Shown: positions 53,556-62,250 of the stretch, one piece after another | Layout of the letters: each line of letters starts with the position of its first letter | Position numbering within the stretch: position 1 is the stretch's first letter | Source of the DNA: an uncultured Nitrosospira sp. | GTDB taxonomy: Bacteria; Nitrospirota; Nitrospiria; Nitrospirales; Nitrospiraceae | NCBI GenBank assembly: GCA_900696515.1 | Contig: CAADGK010000099.1 | Span: forward strand, 97,514 to 161,513 | Direction: 5' to 3' | Length of the DNA stretch: 64,000 nucleotides | The notes under the pieces: generated by a model | Told to the model about the DNA's origin: nothing | What the model saw: the letters and a program-made list of their open reading frames with translations, nothing else | Database searches by the model: none | Program-made: the position numbers and the translations under genes

Positions 53556-54983
53556 TCAGCGGGTCGCGACTTTTTGCACCACCGCCCCGTATGGAACAGC
53601 CGCTCGGCCGGCGGAGGCCTGACCGTCCTTCTCGCTTACCGAGGCGATCGGCTGGGACGATTGGGTCACAATAATCTCAACGCGTCGATTCTTGGTCCGG
53701 CCTTCTTCGGTGTCGTTCGTTGCAACAGGTTGGGAGTCTGCGTAGCCGACGGCCCTGACTCGATCGGCACCCAGTCCGCCTTTGATCAAGGCTCGGCTGG
53801 CATTTTCAGCACGTGCTCGAGAAAGATCGGCATTATCCTTAAATGGGCGCTTGGGATCGTATTTGACGGGGATACTGTCGGTGTGCCCGGCCACTTCGAC
53901 GCTCTCGGGACGGAACTTGCGCAAGGCTACACCGATACGCTTGACGAGGGAGGCTCCTGCGGGCGTCATGGTCACACGTCCCTTACCGAACAGTTCTCCC
54001 GACGATAGGGCCAGTGTGAGTTTGTCCCCGCGCTGTTCTAACACGACCGTACCTTTCTTGAGTTCTTCCTGGAGAGCGCTGGTCAGCTTCTCGCTGACCC
54101 GAGACAGGTCCACCGTGGCACGCGCCACGGCTTGTTGTGGAAATGCGTTCTTCATGGAAGGCGTCAGCTTGGCCGGTTTCGGCAAGCTCTTCCCCACGCT
54201 CGCCAGCAGGCGCTTGGCCTGTACGAGCTGAGAGTCGCGGCTGGCGAGCTCCATTTTCAGTTCCTGGTCCTTGGCCACCAGCTGCAGGTCAAGATCCGCA
54301 ATGCGCTGCATGGCGACGTCAAGCTGGTCGTTGCTGATCGTATATTGGCGCTCAATGTCGGCGACTTGCTGTTTCGCCAATTCCAGACTGCTTCTGGTCC
54401 GATTCAGTTCCTGAGACATCTGTTGATGGGTGTCTCGCTGTGTGCAGATCCCCGCGAGTTCCTGTTCCTTCTGATTGAGCTGTGCCTCCAACGCTTCCGC
54501 ACGGGTTTTTTCCGCGTTCAGCTGATGGGCTGCTGCGGTGGTCCTTTCACGCAGGAGGGCCAGCTCCTTTTCCTTGGCCGTGAGCTGTTGCAGTAGCAGT
54601 TCCAGTCGAGCCTTCTCCTGCGCAATGTCCGCGTCAGTCTGTTCTTTCTCTTTTGCCGCCTCGGTTTCCCCTGTTTGACTTTGAGGAACATCGATGGTGA
54701 TCGACGTCATAGGGGTAATGGCCGACATAAGCGCCGCGTCATCGGAGGTAACGGGCTGAGCGGAAACTGCTTTCTGGTTGTCCTGCTGACTGCCGCGCGC
54801 GTCTCCCGGCGTCAGTAAGTTGGCAAGCATCGCCAGAAGAAAAGGGCGCCCTTCGTCTGACCGAACGTCAGTCGCTTGGGCATCACCGAAGGATTGAGTG
54901 GCGGCAGCCACGGTCGCTGCTTGTCCATTCACCGTGACGGTGAAGAGCAGCGCATAGCATAGAAGCCTCATCGTCCTTATCAT
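53556..54983 (-). CDS. OmpA-family protein with long coiled coil
   Basis: The 475-residue exported protein has a signal peptide (RLLCYALLFTVTVNGQAATV), a charged coiled coil (about 110-270, dense in Glu/Lys/Gln) and a C-terminal OmpA-like peptidoglycan-binding domain: VEVAGHTDSIPV and DLSRARAENASRALI, then GYADSQPVATNDTEEGRTKNRRVE, with the meso-DAP-contacting Asp and Arg. It probably links the envelope to peptidoglycan; a role in gliding or stress is not indicated. ATG 54983 follows GAGGTGG. Confidence 0.88.
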   Translation of the reverse strand: MIRTMRLLCYALLFTVTVNGQAATVAAATQSFGDAQATDVRSDEGRPFLLAMLANLLTPGDARGSQQDNQKAVSAQPVTSDDAALMSAITPMTSITIDVPQSQTGETEAAKEKEQTDADIAQEKARLELLLQQLTAKEKELALLRERTTAAAHQLNAEKTRAEALEAQLNQKEQELAGICTQRDTHQQMSQELNRTRSSLELAKQQVADIERQYTISNDQLDVAMQRIADLDLQLVAKDQELKMELASRDSQLVQAKRLLASVGKSLPKPAKLTPSMKNAFPQQAVARATVDLSRVSEKLTSALQEELKKGTVVLEQRGDKLTLALSSGELFGKGRVTMTPAGASLVKRIGVALRKFRPESVEVAGHTDSIPVKYDPKRPFKDNADLSRARAENASRALIKGGLGADRVRAVGYADSQPVATNDTEEGRTKNRRVEIIVTQSSQPIASVSEKDGQASAGRAAVPYGAVVQKVATR

Positions 54984-55457
54984 GACCCACCTCACAAAAT
55001 GATAAAAGTCAGTACTTCAATAAGCCCCGGTTTCATCAATATGAAAGCCCCATGCATAAGGCCACCCCTTGTCCTGTTTACACGGCCACATGTCGGCACC
55101 GAAACAGAGAAAAGCGATCCAGCCACAGCACGGGATCTGTTACGTATTACAGGCTCGTCAAATTTGGGTGGTACGAGAAAATCCTACTATGTCCTATACG
55201 CCCTCTGGCGTCCGTTTGCAACTGGTCAATGGGAGCCGAACGGGCTTTCCAGAAGGGTTCCCGACGCGACGGGCTGAAGGGGGATACCTGAAGCCTGCTT
55301 CAGGAACAGTACCTAAAAGTAATAGTACATACTAATTCATGATCACACCATAGGTAGGGGATTAGGAATGAAATAAGAAGGGGACGACAAGAGCCGCCCT
55401 CGGTATAGACGTTTTCAGCGAACATCGGCTCCATAGCTGCCATACCAGGGGCAGAGA
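54984..55457. other. Sparsely coding 474-base region
   Basis: No supported gene lies here. A perfect 18-base palindrome is at 55287-55304 (CCTGAAGC, CT, GCTTCAGG). Several ORF-like stretches on both strands lack ribosome sites and read as non-coding. Base composition is unremarkable. Confidence 0.4.
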
Positions 55458-55634
55458 ATGACGACCGAGGCGGTCGGCATCGATGAAGGTTACAGGGCTC
55501 TGCCATGCTTGGTCATGCTCTTCTACGTCCTCGTCCTATGGACCGCGTCGGACAGCTCAGACGCCCGCGCTTTTGAGCAGACCAACAACGTATCGTTGAC
55601 TATGGGCATGCCTCGCCAAAGGGATCTGTATTGA
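55458..55634 (+). CDS. Possible 58-residue exported or membrane peptide
   Basis: ATG 55458 follows AGGGG by about 7 bases. The product has one hydrophobic stretch (PCLVMLFYVLVLWTA) and a short tail (ending MGMPRQRDLY). The frame continues meaningfully after the stop for another 15 codons, so this could be a remnant of a longer gene with a nonsense change. Low confidence. Confidence 0.35.
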   Translation: MTTEAVGIDEGYRALPCLVMLFYVLVLWTASDSSDARAFEQTNNVSLTMGMPRQRDLY

Positions 55635-55897
55635 ATCTTTTTGGATTCACTGAATCGAGAAGGATTCACCTCTGTAGCTTCTACGTAGAGAAACGGGAAG
55701 GCAATCCTTGAAAATCCATACGCCTCTCTCGAGTTCATCGCGGCATGATCATTGCTGCTGATTACGTGCTATCAAACTACGTACTGTCTAGTAGAGTTCC
55801 TAGCTGTTCGGGAAACCTCAATGTGCGATATGGTCGAGCCAATCAAAAAATAATGCCACGCAAGCGTGCAAGTGGAGCGCACGCGAAGGAGGATCTC
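55635..55897. other. 263-base gap, no gene recognised
   Basis: Only the tail of the previous frame and the promoter region of the next small gene are expected here. Nothing is recognised. Confidence 0.3.
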
Positions 55898-56140
55898 ATG
55901 GTCACCGGCAAGAGCCGTTTCGGCCACCTGACAGTGGAGGCGATCACGTTTCTACTCGTTCTTGGGGTGCTCTCGATGATCTGGCCCGCCATTATCGCTG
56001 TCTTTCTCGGTGTCATCCTGCTGCTCCAATCCTTCACGGCGGAACCGGAGGTGGTGGTCCTGTCATGGGTTGAGATCGATCATATGCCGGTCGTTGTCGC
56101 CTCTCTTAGGCGGCCGGATCTTCCGGCGGTTATCTCGTGA
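55898..56140 (+). CDS. Small membrane protein, possibly frameshifted
   Basis: ATG 55898 follows AAGGAGG by 4-5 bases. The 80-residue product has two membrane helices (EAITFLLVLGVLSMIW and IIAVFLGVILLLQSF) and a soluble tail ending LPAVIS. In the next frame the sequence continues as REECKRLGQFAREAY to LRDEPYGMLD and stops at 56228, with a natural codon pattern. A one-base deletion near 56138 could have shortened an originally 110-residue protein. Confidence 0.55.
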   Translation: MVTGKSRFGHLTVEAITFLLVLGVLSMIWPAIIAVFLGVILLLQSFTAEPEVVVLSWVEIDHMPVVVASLRRPDLPAVIS

Positions 56141-56562
56141 GGAGTGCAAGCGGCTCGGTCAGTTCGCCAGAGAAGCATACCCGCTGAAACTCTCATTGCG
56201 TGATGAGCCGTATGGAATGCTTGATTAGGTCGAGAGGTATGCATCACACACAATTTCCCTTGATTGCATAGTTGGGAAGGAGATTGTCCGGCATGTCGAT
56301 GAGTAGGCTTGATGAACATAATAAAGAGCATGGTGGTGGGTGCCAGTAGGATCGGAATCTGGTTCTGTCGAGCCAGCTTAAGTAAGTCAAGACGCATACC
56401 TGATCCTAAAATTTCCTGCGACGCCGTCAGATCCTATTTTGAGATAGAAGGTCAGGTGACCCGTCGCCGATCGGTGTGTGCAGCGGATGTATAGGCGCGA
56501 AGAGACTTTTTCAGTGCAGAGGGTGGGAAACTTTGTTCAGCTACGAGTCCTGAGATGGAGGT
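56141..56562. other. 422-base gap, holding a probable frameshifted gene tail
   Basis: 56141-56228 probably encodes the displaced C-terminus of the preceding small membrane protein. 56229-56562 shows no supported ORF; both strands have only short frames without ribosome sites. Confidence 0.35.
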
Positions 56563-56949
56563 CTACCGACCATCTCCATCAAGGTTCCGGATCAGGACAG
56601 CGCGACTCTGATCGTCGAGCCAGGATTGGATGTGATCACCCACATGGGCCGGTCGGTCGATCCTCGTATTCTCGTCATGCGGAATGCGGAGTTCCCTTCC
56701 ATGATTATCCCGAATCAAGTAGGCGGCACCTTCCAGAGCGAGGACTTGTCCAACCACTGATGAGGAGGGGAGTTCCCCGATAGATAGTTCCGACCGTTTT
56801 TGTGCTCCCAGCGTTCCAGATACGATCCCCAGTCCGAGATACTCCTGCGATACGTCTTTATGCGGGACAGTCTGGGCACAGCCTGTCGCCAGGATCAATA
56901 AGGCCAGGGTCCACCACGCCTGTCGGGAAGTGGCACGCGTCGGCATCAT
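56563..56949 (-). CDS. Lipoprotein of unknown function
   Basis: The 128-residue product has a lipoprotein signal (LALLILATGC, Cys 24) and a beta-rich C-terminal domain with VGQVLALEGAAYLIRDNHGR and a RIDRPAHVGDHIQSWL segment. The pattern resembles short single-domain lipoproteins that repeat a VxGxVLxxEG motif. GGAGG lies about 8 bases before the ATG. The partner is unknown. Confidence 0.7.
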   Translation of the reverse strand: MMPTRATSRQAWWTLALLILATGCAQTVPHKDVSQEYLGLGIVSGTLGAQKRSELSIGELPSSSVVGQVLALEGAAYLIRDNHGRELRIPHDENTRIDRPAHVGDHIQSWLDDQSRAVLIRNLDGDGR

Positions 56950-57155
56950 GGATGGGCCTCCACGGATGAGAATGGTGAGAGTTGTTTCAGGATAAGATCA
57001 ATAGGCACCGTATTGCCACTATTTCATAGGGAGATGGAATGCTCAAGCAAGTCAGGAAATTGCCACGGCTGAGTTGGACGAGCCGGGGCGCAGCAACTGC
57101 CGAATGTGAGTGTCATCACCACATGGGGTTCGACAACCGAGATCGGTGGGGGGGA

Positions 57156-58178
57156 TCACGCTGCTTTGGCGGGGCGCCAGCGGAGGCCGACATTCAAAAG
57201 TTCTTGTAGCAGTTCCGCGTAGGCGTAGCCGGTTTCCTGTGCTGAATCGGCGAAGTCTTCATCTTCCGCGATTTGAGGATTCGGATTAGCTTCCAGCACG
57301 TACAGTTGTCCCTCGGCGTCCATCCGCATGTCGATTCGCGCGTAGCCGTTCAATCCGAGCGCGCGATAGACCCGCTTGGCCAGGTCTTGGATCTCGTGAG
57401 CCTTCCCCTCCGGCAGCTGCTCGGCTTCCCGGGAGGTGATGCCATATTTCTGCTGATACTTCCCGCTCCACTTCACCCGTTCGGTCGCGATGCGCTTCGC
57501 GTCATCCGGTAACTTGTCCAGGATGAGCTCCCACACGGGCAGCACTTGGAGCTGGCCGTTGCCGATGATGCCTACATACAGCTCACGACCCTCGATGTAG
57601 CGCTCCACCAAGGCTCCACTCCCCACACTGTTATGGATGAAGGCGACCCGCTCACTCAGTTTGTCATCGTCTTCCACGATCGAGGCTTGGGAAATCCCCA
57701 ACGAGGCCTCTTCAGTCACTGATTTGACGATCAGCGGAAAGGTGAGCTGTTTGGGTCGTTTAGCGCTCCGCCCTTGGGGGACTTCCATGAAGTCGGGGTA
57801 GGGAATGCGGTGAAAGGCCAGGACCTTTTTGGTCAAGACCTTGTCCCGTGCCAACATGAGGCCGCGAGGATTGCAGCCGGTGTACGGCATGTGCAACAGT
57901 TCAAGATACGACACGACATGCTGGTCATAGACCGCCACGCCGTCAAATTCCTCCAGCAAGTTGAAGGCGATATCCGGCTTCCACTGATCGATCGCTGAAT
58001 GAATCACGCTGAGATCGCTTTTGACGCCGAGCGGATGGACATCATGACCCAATTTCTTCAACGCCGAGACGACATCGTATTCCGTTCGCCAGGCCACCGA
58101 CTTGAGATCGTGGCCGTTCACCTGCTCGGGCGGCACGAGGTCTTCATGCATGAGGACGAGCACGCGCAGTCGTTTCAC
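57156..58178 (-). CDS. ATP-grasp ligase (D-Ala-D-Ala-ligase-related)
   Basis: The 340-residue product has the D-Ala-D-Ala-ligase-like layout: an N-terminal HEDLVPPEQ stretch, the ATP-grasp domain with LIVKSVTEEASLGISQASIV and ALVERYIEGRELYVGI, and the Mg-binding end RIDMRMDAEGQLYVLEANPN. The usual Ddl ending (EVNTLPGMT) is replaced by EANPNPQIAEDEDF, so it is probably a carboxylate-amine ligase with another substrate rather than a cell-wall Ddl. Its GTG start overlaps the metallopeptidase stop (GTGA). Confidence 0.85.
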   Translation of the reverse strand: MKRLRVLVLMHEDLVPPEQVNGHDLKSVAWRTEYDVVSALKKLGHDVHPLGVKSDLSVIHSAIDQWKPDIAFNLLEEFDGVAVYDQHVVSYLELLHMPYTGCNPRGLMLARDKVLTKKVLAFHRIPYPDFMEVPQGRSAKRPKQLTFPLIVKSVTEEASLGISQASIVEDDDKLSERVAFIHNSVGSGALVERYIEGRELYVGIIGNGQLQVLPVWELILDKLPDDAKRIATERVKWSGKYQQKYGITSREAEQLPEGKAHEIQDLAKRVYRALGLNGYARIDMRMDAEGQLYVLEANPNPQIAEDEDFADSAQETGYAYAELLQELLNVGLRWRPAKAA

Positions 58179-59236
58179 AGGGCCACCCGGTGCCGTCCGC
58201 TACGCAGAAAGTTCATGGTGTGAACCGTCAGCAAAATCGTAAAATCGAGCTTGGCTTGTTCTTCAGCCATGGGGACGCGAAGGTTCAGTTCACGACAGCG
58301 CTGGATCATGTCCTCCAGTACCTGGTCGATGGTGTACTGATACTCCCCGGTCCAACTCGCGACTTTTTTCCGCACTTCCCGACGGAATCGATTGAGAAAC
58401 GTGGCGGCGCTCATCTTGTTTGTATGATTCGACAAGGTGGAGAAAAGTCGCTTCAAATCCGGGTCGTACTGCAAGTGGCGCTCGACTCCATAATGTCTTC
58501 GTTTGCGTTCATAATGCTCCCTCAGTGTCTTTTTTAACGTGGGCAACGCGTCGACTTCTTCTCGCGTCGTTACACAGGGTGAGGTGTCGGCGAGTTCCTT
58601 CATAAGCCCATCAACATACCGAAGTTTCTTCAAGACAGGCCATCCTCGATAGCGCTCCTCCCAGAGGGAGTCCGGTGTCAGCCAGACGGCAAAGGTCTCG
58701 GCAAAATCCTCATCGGGATGGCTTTGCGCGTACCATAGGTCCAGATGACGGACGAAACTGCGGCTGTAGGGCCGTGGCGAGTAATAGAGCGGATACCGCT
58801 GCGACGATTTTCCAAACATGTCCTGTCTGGTCTTCCGGCGGCGGATCTTGTACGCATTCTCGATGGCGTGACCGGCTTCATGGCGGAGAATTCGCAAACA
58901 CCACTCGGTTGTCCCGCCTTCCACTTCCAACATCTGAGCCTGTTCGAGTTTGGCCAATCGCGGATGGGCCAGATAGAAGGGAACGGCAATACCTGGGACT
59001 CCATCGGGAGTAAACCACTCGTTCGAGAGCCAGAAATGTGGACGAAACTGAAGGCGGCGGTCTTCCAGTTCCCGGGTCAACTCCGTGATCGGTTGCTCGA
59101 CAAAACTGTCTTTCAGCCCGATGTGCAGATCGCACATCGGCAGATCCAAGAGCGCCTCGTCGGACCATGACACCCACGGGGCATCATCCTGGCTGACGGT
59201 CGGTGTTTTGAGTATGTCGGATACTGTGCGGTCCAT
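58175..59236 (-). CDS. Putative zinc metallopeptidase
   Basis: The 353-residue product has the zincin motif HEAGHAIENAYK near residue 135 and a third ligand Glu in DEDFAETFAVWL about 50 residues later, with Tyr/Trp-rich surroundings (RHLDLWYAQSHPDE). There is no signal peptide, so it acts in the cytosol. Fused in mRNA to an ATP-grasp ligase by a GTGA overlap, it may remove or process the peptide bond that the ligase makes. The family is unnamed to me. Confidence 0.78.
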   Translation of the reverse strand: MDRTVSDILKTPTVSQDDAPWVSWSDEALLDLPMCDLHIGLKDSFVEQPITELTRELEDRRLQFRPHFWLSNEWFTPDGVPGIAVPFYLAHPRLAKLEQAQMLEVEGGTTEWCLRILRHEAGHAIENAYKIRRRKTRQDMFGKSSQRYPLYYSPRPYSRSFVRHLDLWYAQSHPDEDFAETFAVWLTPDSLWEERYRGWPVLKKLRYVDGLMKELADTSPCVTTREEVDALPTLKKTLREHYERKRRHYGVERHLQYDPDLKRLFSTLSNHTNKMSAATFLNRFRREVRKKVASWTGEYQYTIDQVLEDMIQRCRELNLRVPMAEEQAKLDFTILLTVHTMNFLRSGRHRVAL

Positions 59237-59380
59237 CGGGAAAGGCCTTCCACTAAGGCCTGTCGGCAGAGTGCGGGAAAAACTATAGCGTTCAGATGGG
59301 ATGCAGCCGGTAACCGTCTAAAGGTGCTGACGAATCACAAAGGGAGGAAGAAATTGTCCGAAGCTGTACCAGTTTGAACT

Positions 59381-59872
59381 CTAGCGAGGATGTTGTTGTC
59401 CGGAAAACTGCGGGAGTCGCGCCATCAGTGCGGGTATAGAGTTCCAGATGTGATCGATGACCGACTCCACATACTCTCGCGCCTCGACTATGTCTCGTTC
59501 CCAATTCGGGAGGGCTTCGTGGAGGTCAAGGATCGGTTCGGTTTTGTCGAAGGCGACCTCATTAAAAAGTGGAACATGTAGCCCAAACTTGGCCAGGATG
59601 AATTCGCTATGGCCCAGGCCCATGGCGATGATGAGATCGTTCCGTCGTACTAATTCTTTTGTAACTGTTCGAGGAACATGGCCAGATGGATCGGTGCCCT
59701 TGAGTCGCAGCCGATTGAGAATAACGGAATGGACCTTTTGGGGCTTGGCGTCGATGCCCGCCGATTCGATCTGATAGGCGGATGGCTGACCAAGTTGAGC
59801 ACGCAACGCATATTCGGCGGCCACGCTTCGGAAGATGTTGCCGGTACAGATGAAGAGAATCGATTGGGCCAT
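59381..59872 (-). CDS. Low-molecular-weight phosphotyrosine phosphatase-like
   Basis: The 163-residue product begins SILFICTGNIFRSVAAEYAL, the CX5R(S/T) phosphatase loop of LMW-PTPs and arsenate reductases of the ArsC type, and has the acidic segment LDLHEALPNW in place of the canonical DP. It may dephosphorylate phosphotyrosine or another small phosphoester. GGAGACC precedes the ATG. It diverges from ttcA, sharing a 70-base promoter region. Confidence 0.87.
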   Translation of the reverse strand: MAQSILFICTGNIFRSVAAEYALRAQLGQPSAYQIESAGIDAKPQKVHSVILNRLRLKGTDPSGHVPRTVTKELVRRNDLIIAMGLGHSEFILAKFGLHVPLFNEVAFDKTEPILDLHEALPNWERDIVEAREYVESVIDHIWNSIPALMARLPQFSGQQHPR

Positions 59873-59942
59873 AGGTGATCGGTCTCCTTTTTCACGCGCC
59901 GAGCGGTCGACATCACTGCACTGCGACGGCTACAATTGAGAT

Positions 59943-60848
59943 ATGAGTATGCCACCAATTCCGGCAGTTGTCCCTAAACTAGACGAAGCGACAGAGAAGA
60001 TGCAAACACGCCTCTGTCGAGCAGTCGGACAGGCCATTGCGGACTATCGCCTCATCGAGGAAGGCGACAAGGTGATGGTGTGTCTGTCTGGCGGGAAGGA
60101 CAGTTATGGCTTGTTGGACATCTTGCTTGTCTTGCAACAACGGGCGCCGATTCAGTTTGATCTGATCGCAGTAAACTTGGACCAACGCCAACCAGGCTTT
60201 CCGGAAGAGGTGCTTCCGAAGTATCTCGCTAGCCGCGGCGTCCCATTCCATATCGAAGCACGGGATACGTACTCAATCGTCAAGCGACTGATTCCCGAAG
60301 GACAAACGACCTGCTCTTTATGCTCCCGTCTGCGACGAGGCCATCTCTATCGCATTGCTGGTGAGCTTGGCGCCACGAAGATTGCGTTAGGTCATCACCG
60401 TGACGATATTATTGAAACCTTGTTCTTAAATCTGTTCTATACGGGCAAGCTCAAGGCCATTCCGCCAAAGCTGCGGTCTAAAGACGGCCGGCATCTTGTC
60501 ATTCGCCCATTGGCCTTCGTCAAAGAGGTGGACCTTGCGCGCTATGCGGAGTTGCGAGGCTTTCCCATCATTCCCTGCGACCTTTGCGGTTCTCAAGAGG
60601 ATTTGAAGCGTAAGAAGGTCAAGGCCTTTCTTCAGGAGTGGGAAGGAGGATCCCCCGGTTGTTCCGACAGTATCGCCGCAGCGTTGACGAATGTGGCACC
60701 ATCGCTGTTGATGGATCAGCGCCTCTTTGATTTCAGGTCGCTGTCATCCATGAATAGCGTTCAATCCGATGAGGCCGAGGGTGATGTGTGGTTGGACCAA
60801 GAGCCGGAACCGCATCAGAATCGTGAGGAGACTCTCTTGTTACCGTGA
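59943..60848 (+). CDS. ttcA: tRNA 2-thiocytidine biosynthesis protein TtcA
   Basis: TtcA thiolates C32 of some tRNAs. The 301-residue product has the PP-loop [17 protein letters not shown] near residue 40, [18 protein letters not shown] with two cluster-binding cysteines, [16 protein letters not shown], and [13 protein letters not shown] with the third Cys. The [4Fe-4S] ligands expected from E. coli TtcA are all present. Confidence 0.95.
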   Translation: MSMPPIPAVVPKLDEATEKMQTRLCRAVGQAIADYRLIEEGDKVMVCLSGGKDSYGLLDILLVLQQRAPIQFDLIAVNLDQRQPGFPEEVLPKYLASRGVPFHIEARDTYSIVKRLIPEGQTTCSLCSRLRRGHLYRIAGELGATKIALGHHRDDIIETLFLNLFYTGKLKAIPPKLRSKDGRHLVIRPLAFVKEVDLARYAELRGFPIIPCDLCGSQEDLKRKKVKAFLQEWEGGSPGCSDSIAAALTNVAPSLLMDQRLFDFRSLSSMNSVQSDEAEGDVWLDQEPEPHQNREETLLLP

Positions 60849-60865
60849 GGCCTGGCCGAGCAGGG

Positions 60866-61783
60866 TCAATGGAACGCGCGCTGGCGGGTGGAGGCAAGAT
60901 TCGCTAGGCGGTTATGGAGTGCGCCGAGGTCATCAAGGAGTTCAATCCCCGTATTCTCCAGGAGATGCTCCATCGCACAGGCACCTTTCCCGCCTACGGC
61001 CACATGCCAGCGCTGAGAGAGCGTACGTAATTCATGGAGCAAGTGGTCTGCCTCTTCGTTCGATTTTGATTCCGTCAAGGACAATAGAATCAAGTCTGGA
61101 TGCACCCGATCGCACAACGTCTCCAAATCCGTCAGGGGAAGATTTGGCCCAAGATAATAGACATGACAACCGCGCGAGGCGGCAAGGTACGTCACGGCTT
61201 GAGCGCCGATTTCGTGATACTCGCCTGTGGGACAAGCAATGACCACGCGCGGGCCGAATTCATTGGCCGGCAACTGATTGATCACCGCAAAGAGTTTCTG
61301 TTGAATGATCTTCGTCACGTAATGTTCCACTGCGATATTCACCTGTCCTTCATGCCACAATTCTCCCACCCGGCGTTGTAAGGGAAGAAGAACGCGTTGC
61401 ACGGCTTCTTCGAATGGGATCACGGCGATCGCTGCGTTCAGTTGTAGTTCAAACCGACTCTTGTCAAGCGGATCGAGCCGGGAGATCAGTTCGTCGAGCA
61501 ACGAACTGTGGGGAGCAAGCTCCTGCTGTTTTGGAATTGAGCTTGCCCGCATCCGTTGGAGCAACGAATCTCGCCCTTCCATCGCAAGTCCACCGATGGT
61601 CTGACCGCGATCCAGCTCTTCTTTCAGAAAGCGGAAGAGCGAGACGTCCTCATCACTGTATTCCCGATAGCGATTAGCGCTTCGTGAAGGTTTGACAAGG
61701 CTATATCGACGCTCCCACACCCTGATCACATCCTTTGAGAGCCCCGTCAGTTTCGCAACTCTATGAATTCTATGTTTATTCAT
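60866..61783 (-). CDS. CarH/LitR-like B12-dependent MerR regulator
   Basis: The 305-residue protein has an N-terminal MerR helix-turn-helix (about 1-70: HRVAKLTGLSKDVIRVWERR, YSLVKPSR) and a C-terminal B12-binding module. The four-helix part ends WHEGQVNIAVEH, fitting the CarH W-x9-EH motif (W143, E153, H154), with a His right after the Trp as in T. thermophilus CarH. The Rossmann part has PTGEYHEIG, the E-x-H-x-x-G motif (H190). CarH proteins bind adenosylcobalamin, repress in the dark and release DNA in light. Its promoter region holds the 11-bp repeats. It converges on ttcA, with 17 bases between stops. Confidence 0.9.
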   Translation of the reverse strand: MNKHRIHRVAKLTGLSKDVIRVWERRYSLVKPSRSANRYREYSDEDVSLFRFLKEELDRGQTIGGLAMEGRDSLLQRMRASSIPKQQELAPHSSLLDELISRLDPLDKSRFELQLNAAIAVIPFEEAVQRVLLPLQRRVGELWHEGQVNIAVEHYVTKIIQQKLFAVINQLPANEFGPRVVIACPTGEYHEIGAQAVTYLAASRGCHVYYLGPNLPLTDLETLCDRVHPDLILLSLTESKSNEEADHLLHELRTLSQRWHVAVGGKGACAMEHLLENTGIELLDDLGALHNRLANLASTRQRAFH

Positions 61784-61842
61784 ACGTTGCCAAAGCTTAG
61801 ACTATTGTCCAATGTCTGTCAAATATTTTTATACTATAACGC

Positions 61843-61871
61843 TTGACACATTGGACATTTTAGCTTATACA
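61843..61871 (+). promoter_or_regulatory. Promoter for the zinc-ribbon/SUMF1 genes
   Basis: TTGACA (61843-61848) and TATACA (61866-61871) with a 17-base spacer fit a sigma-70 promoter. It reads toward the zinc-ribbon gene. It overlaps the operator repeats, so a bound CarH-like protein should block it. On the opposite strand TTGACA also occurs (61817-61822 in complement) with a poor -10, as a candidate for the regulator itself. Confidence 0.55.
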
Positions 61872-61908
61872 TTAGACATACATGAGTCATACATTAGACA
61901 TTTTAAGG
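61865..61908 (+). promoter_or_regulatory. Tandem 11-bp operator-like repeats
   Basis: ATACAT occurs at 61867, 61878 and 61889, exactly 11 bases apart, giving units TTATACATTAG, ACATACATGAG and TCATACATTAG, with a weak fourth (ACATTTTAAGG). A related inverted word (TTGTCCAATGT, 61805-61815) and ACATTGGACAT (61848-61858) lie upstream. Tandem 11-bp repeats are the known binding mode of CarH tetramers. Confidence 0.65.
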
Positions 61909-61920
61909 AGGGAGGGCATC

Positions 61921-62208
61921 ATGATCATCACCAGTCAGGACATGAGTAGGAGAATTGACGAACTCCACGAGGCTCTCCCTGCGTCTTGTTGCATCTGTAG
62001 TAGATGTGGCGGCCTCATGGTGAGCGAATTTTCTATTGATCTCTGGAGTCCCACAAGCAAGCTAGACGGTGCCCCAAGACGCTGTGTGCAGTGTGGGGAT
62101 GTCATTGACGCGGTCATATTGAGGAATCGACGGATTGGGCTCGTTTCAAACTCGCTTCCATCAACGGCAACACCAGCTTCTTCACTGGGGCCTCAAGCCG
62201 CAGCATAA
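61921..62208 (+). CDS. Zinc-ribbon protein controlled by the CarH-like regulator
   Basis: The 95-residue product has two CxxC pairs (CSRCGG near residue 23 and CVQCGD near 55) forming a zinc ribbon, and a disordered Ser/Ala/Pro-rich tail. ATG 61921 follows AAGGAGG (61905-61911) by 9 bases; an upstream ATG at 61882 lies in the operator repeats and is ignored. It is first after the operator, followed by the SUMF1-type genes. Function is unknown. Confidence 0.72.
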   Translation: MIITSQDMSRRIDELHEALPASCCICSRCGGLMVSEFSIDLWSPTSKLDGAPRRCVQCGDVIDAVILRNRRIGLVSNSLPSTATPASSLGPQAAA

Positions 62209-62250
62209 AACATTATCGCTGGTTCATCGAGATAACCAAGGAGGGTGCAC

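Noticed and set aside
57156-58178. Calling this gene ddl (cell-wall D-Ala-D-Ala ligase)
   Set aside because: The C-terminal metal and substrate segment differs from Ddl, and no cell-wall genes are nearby.
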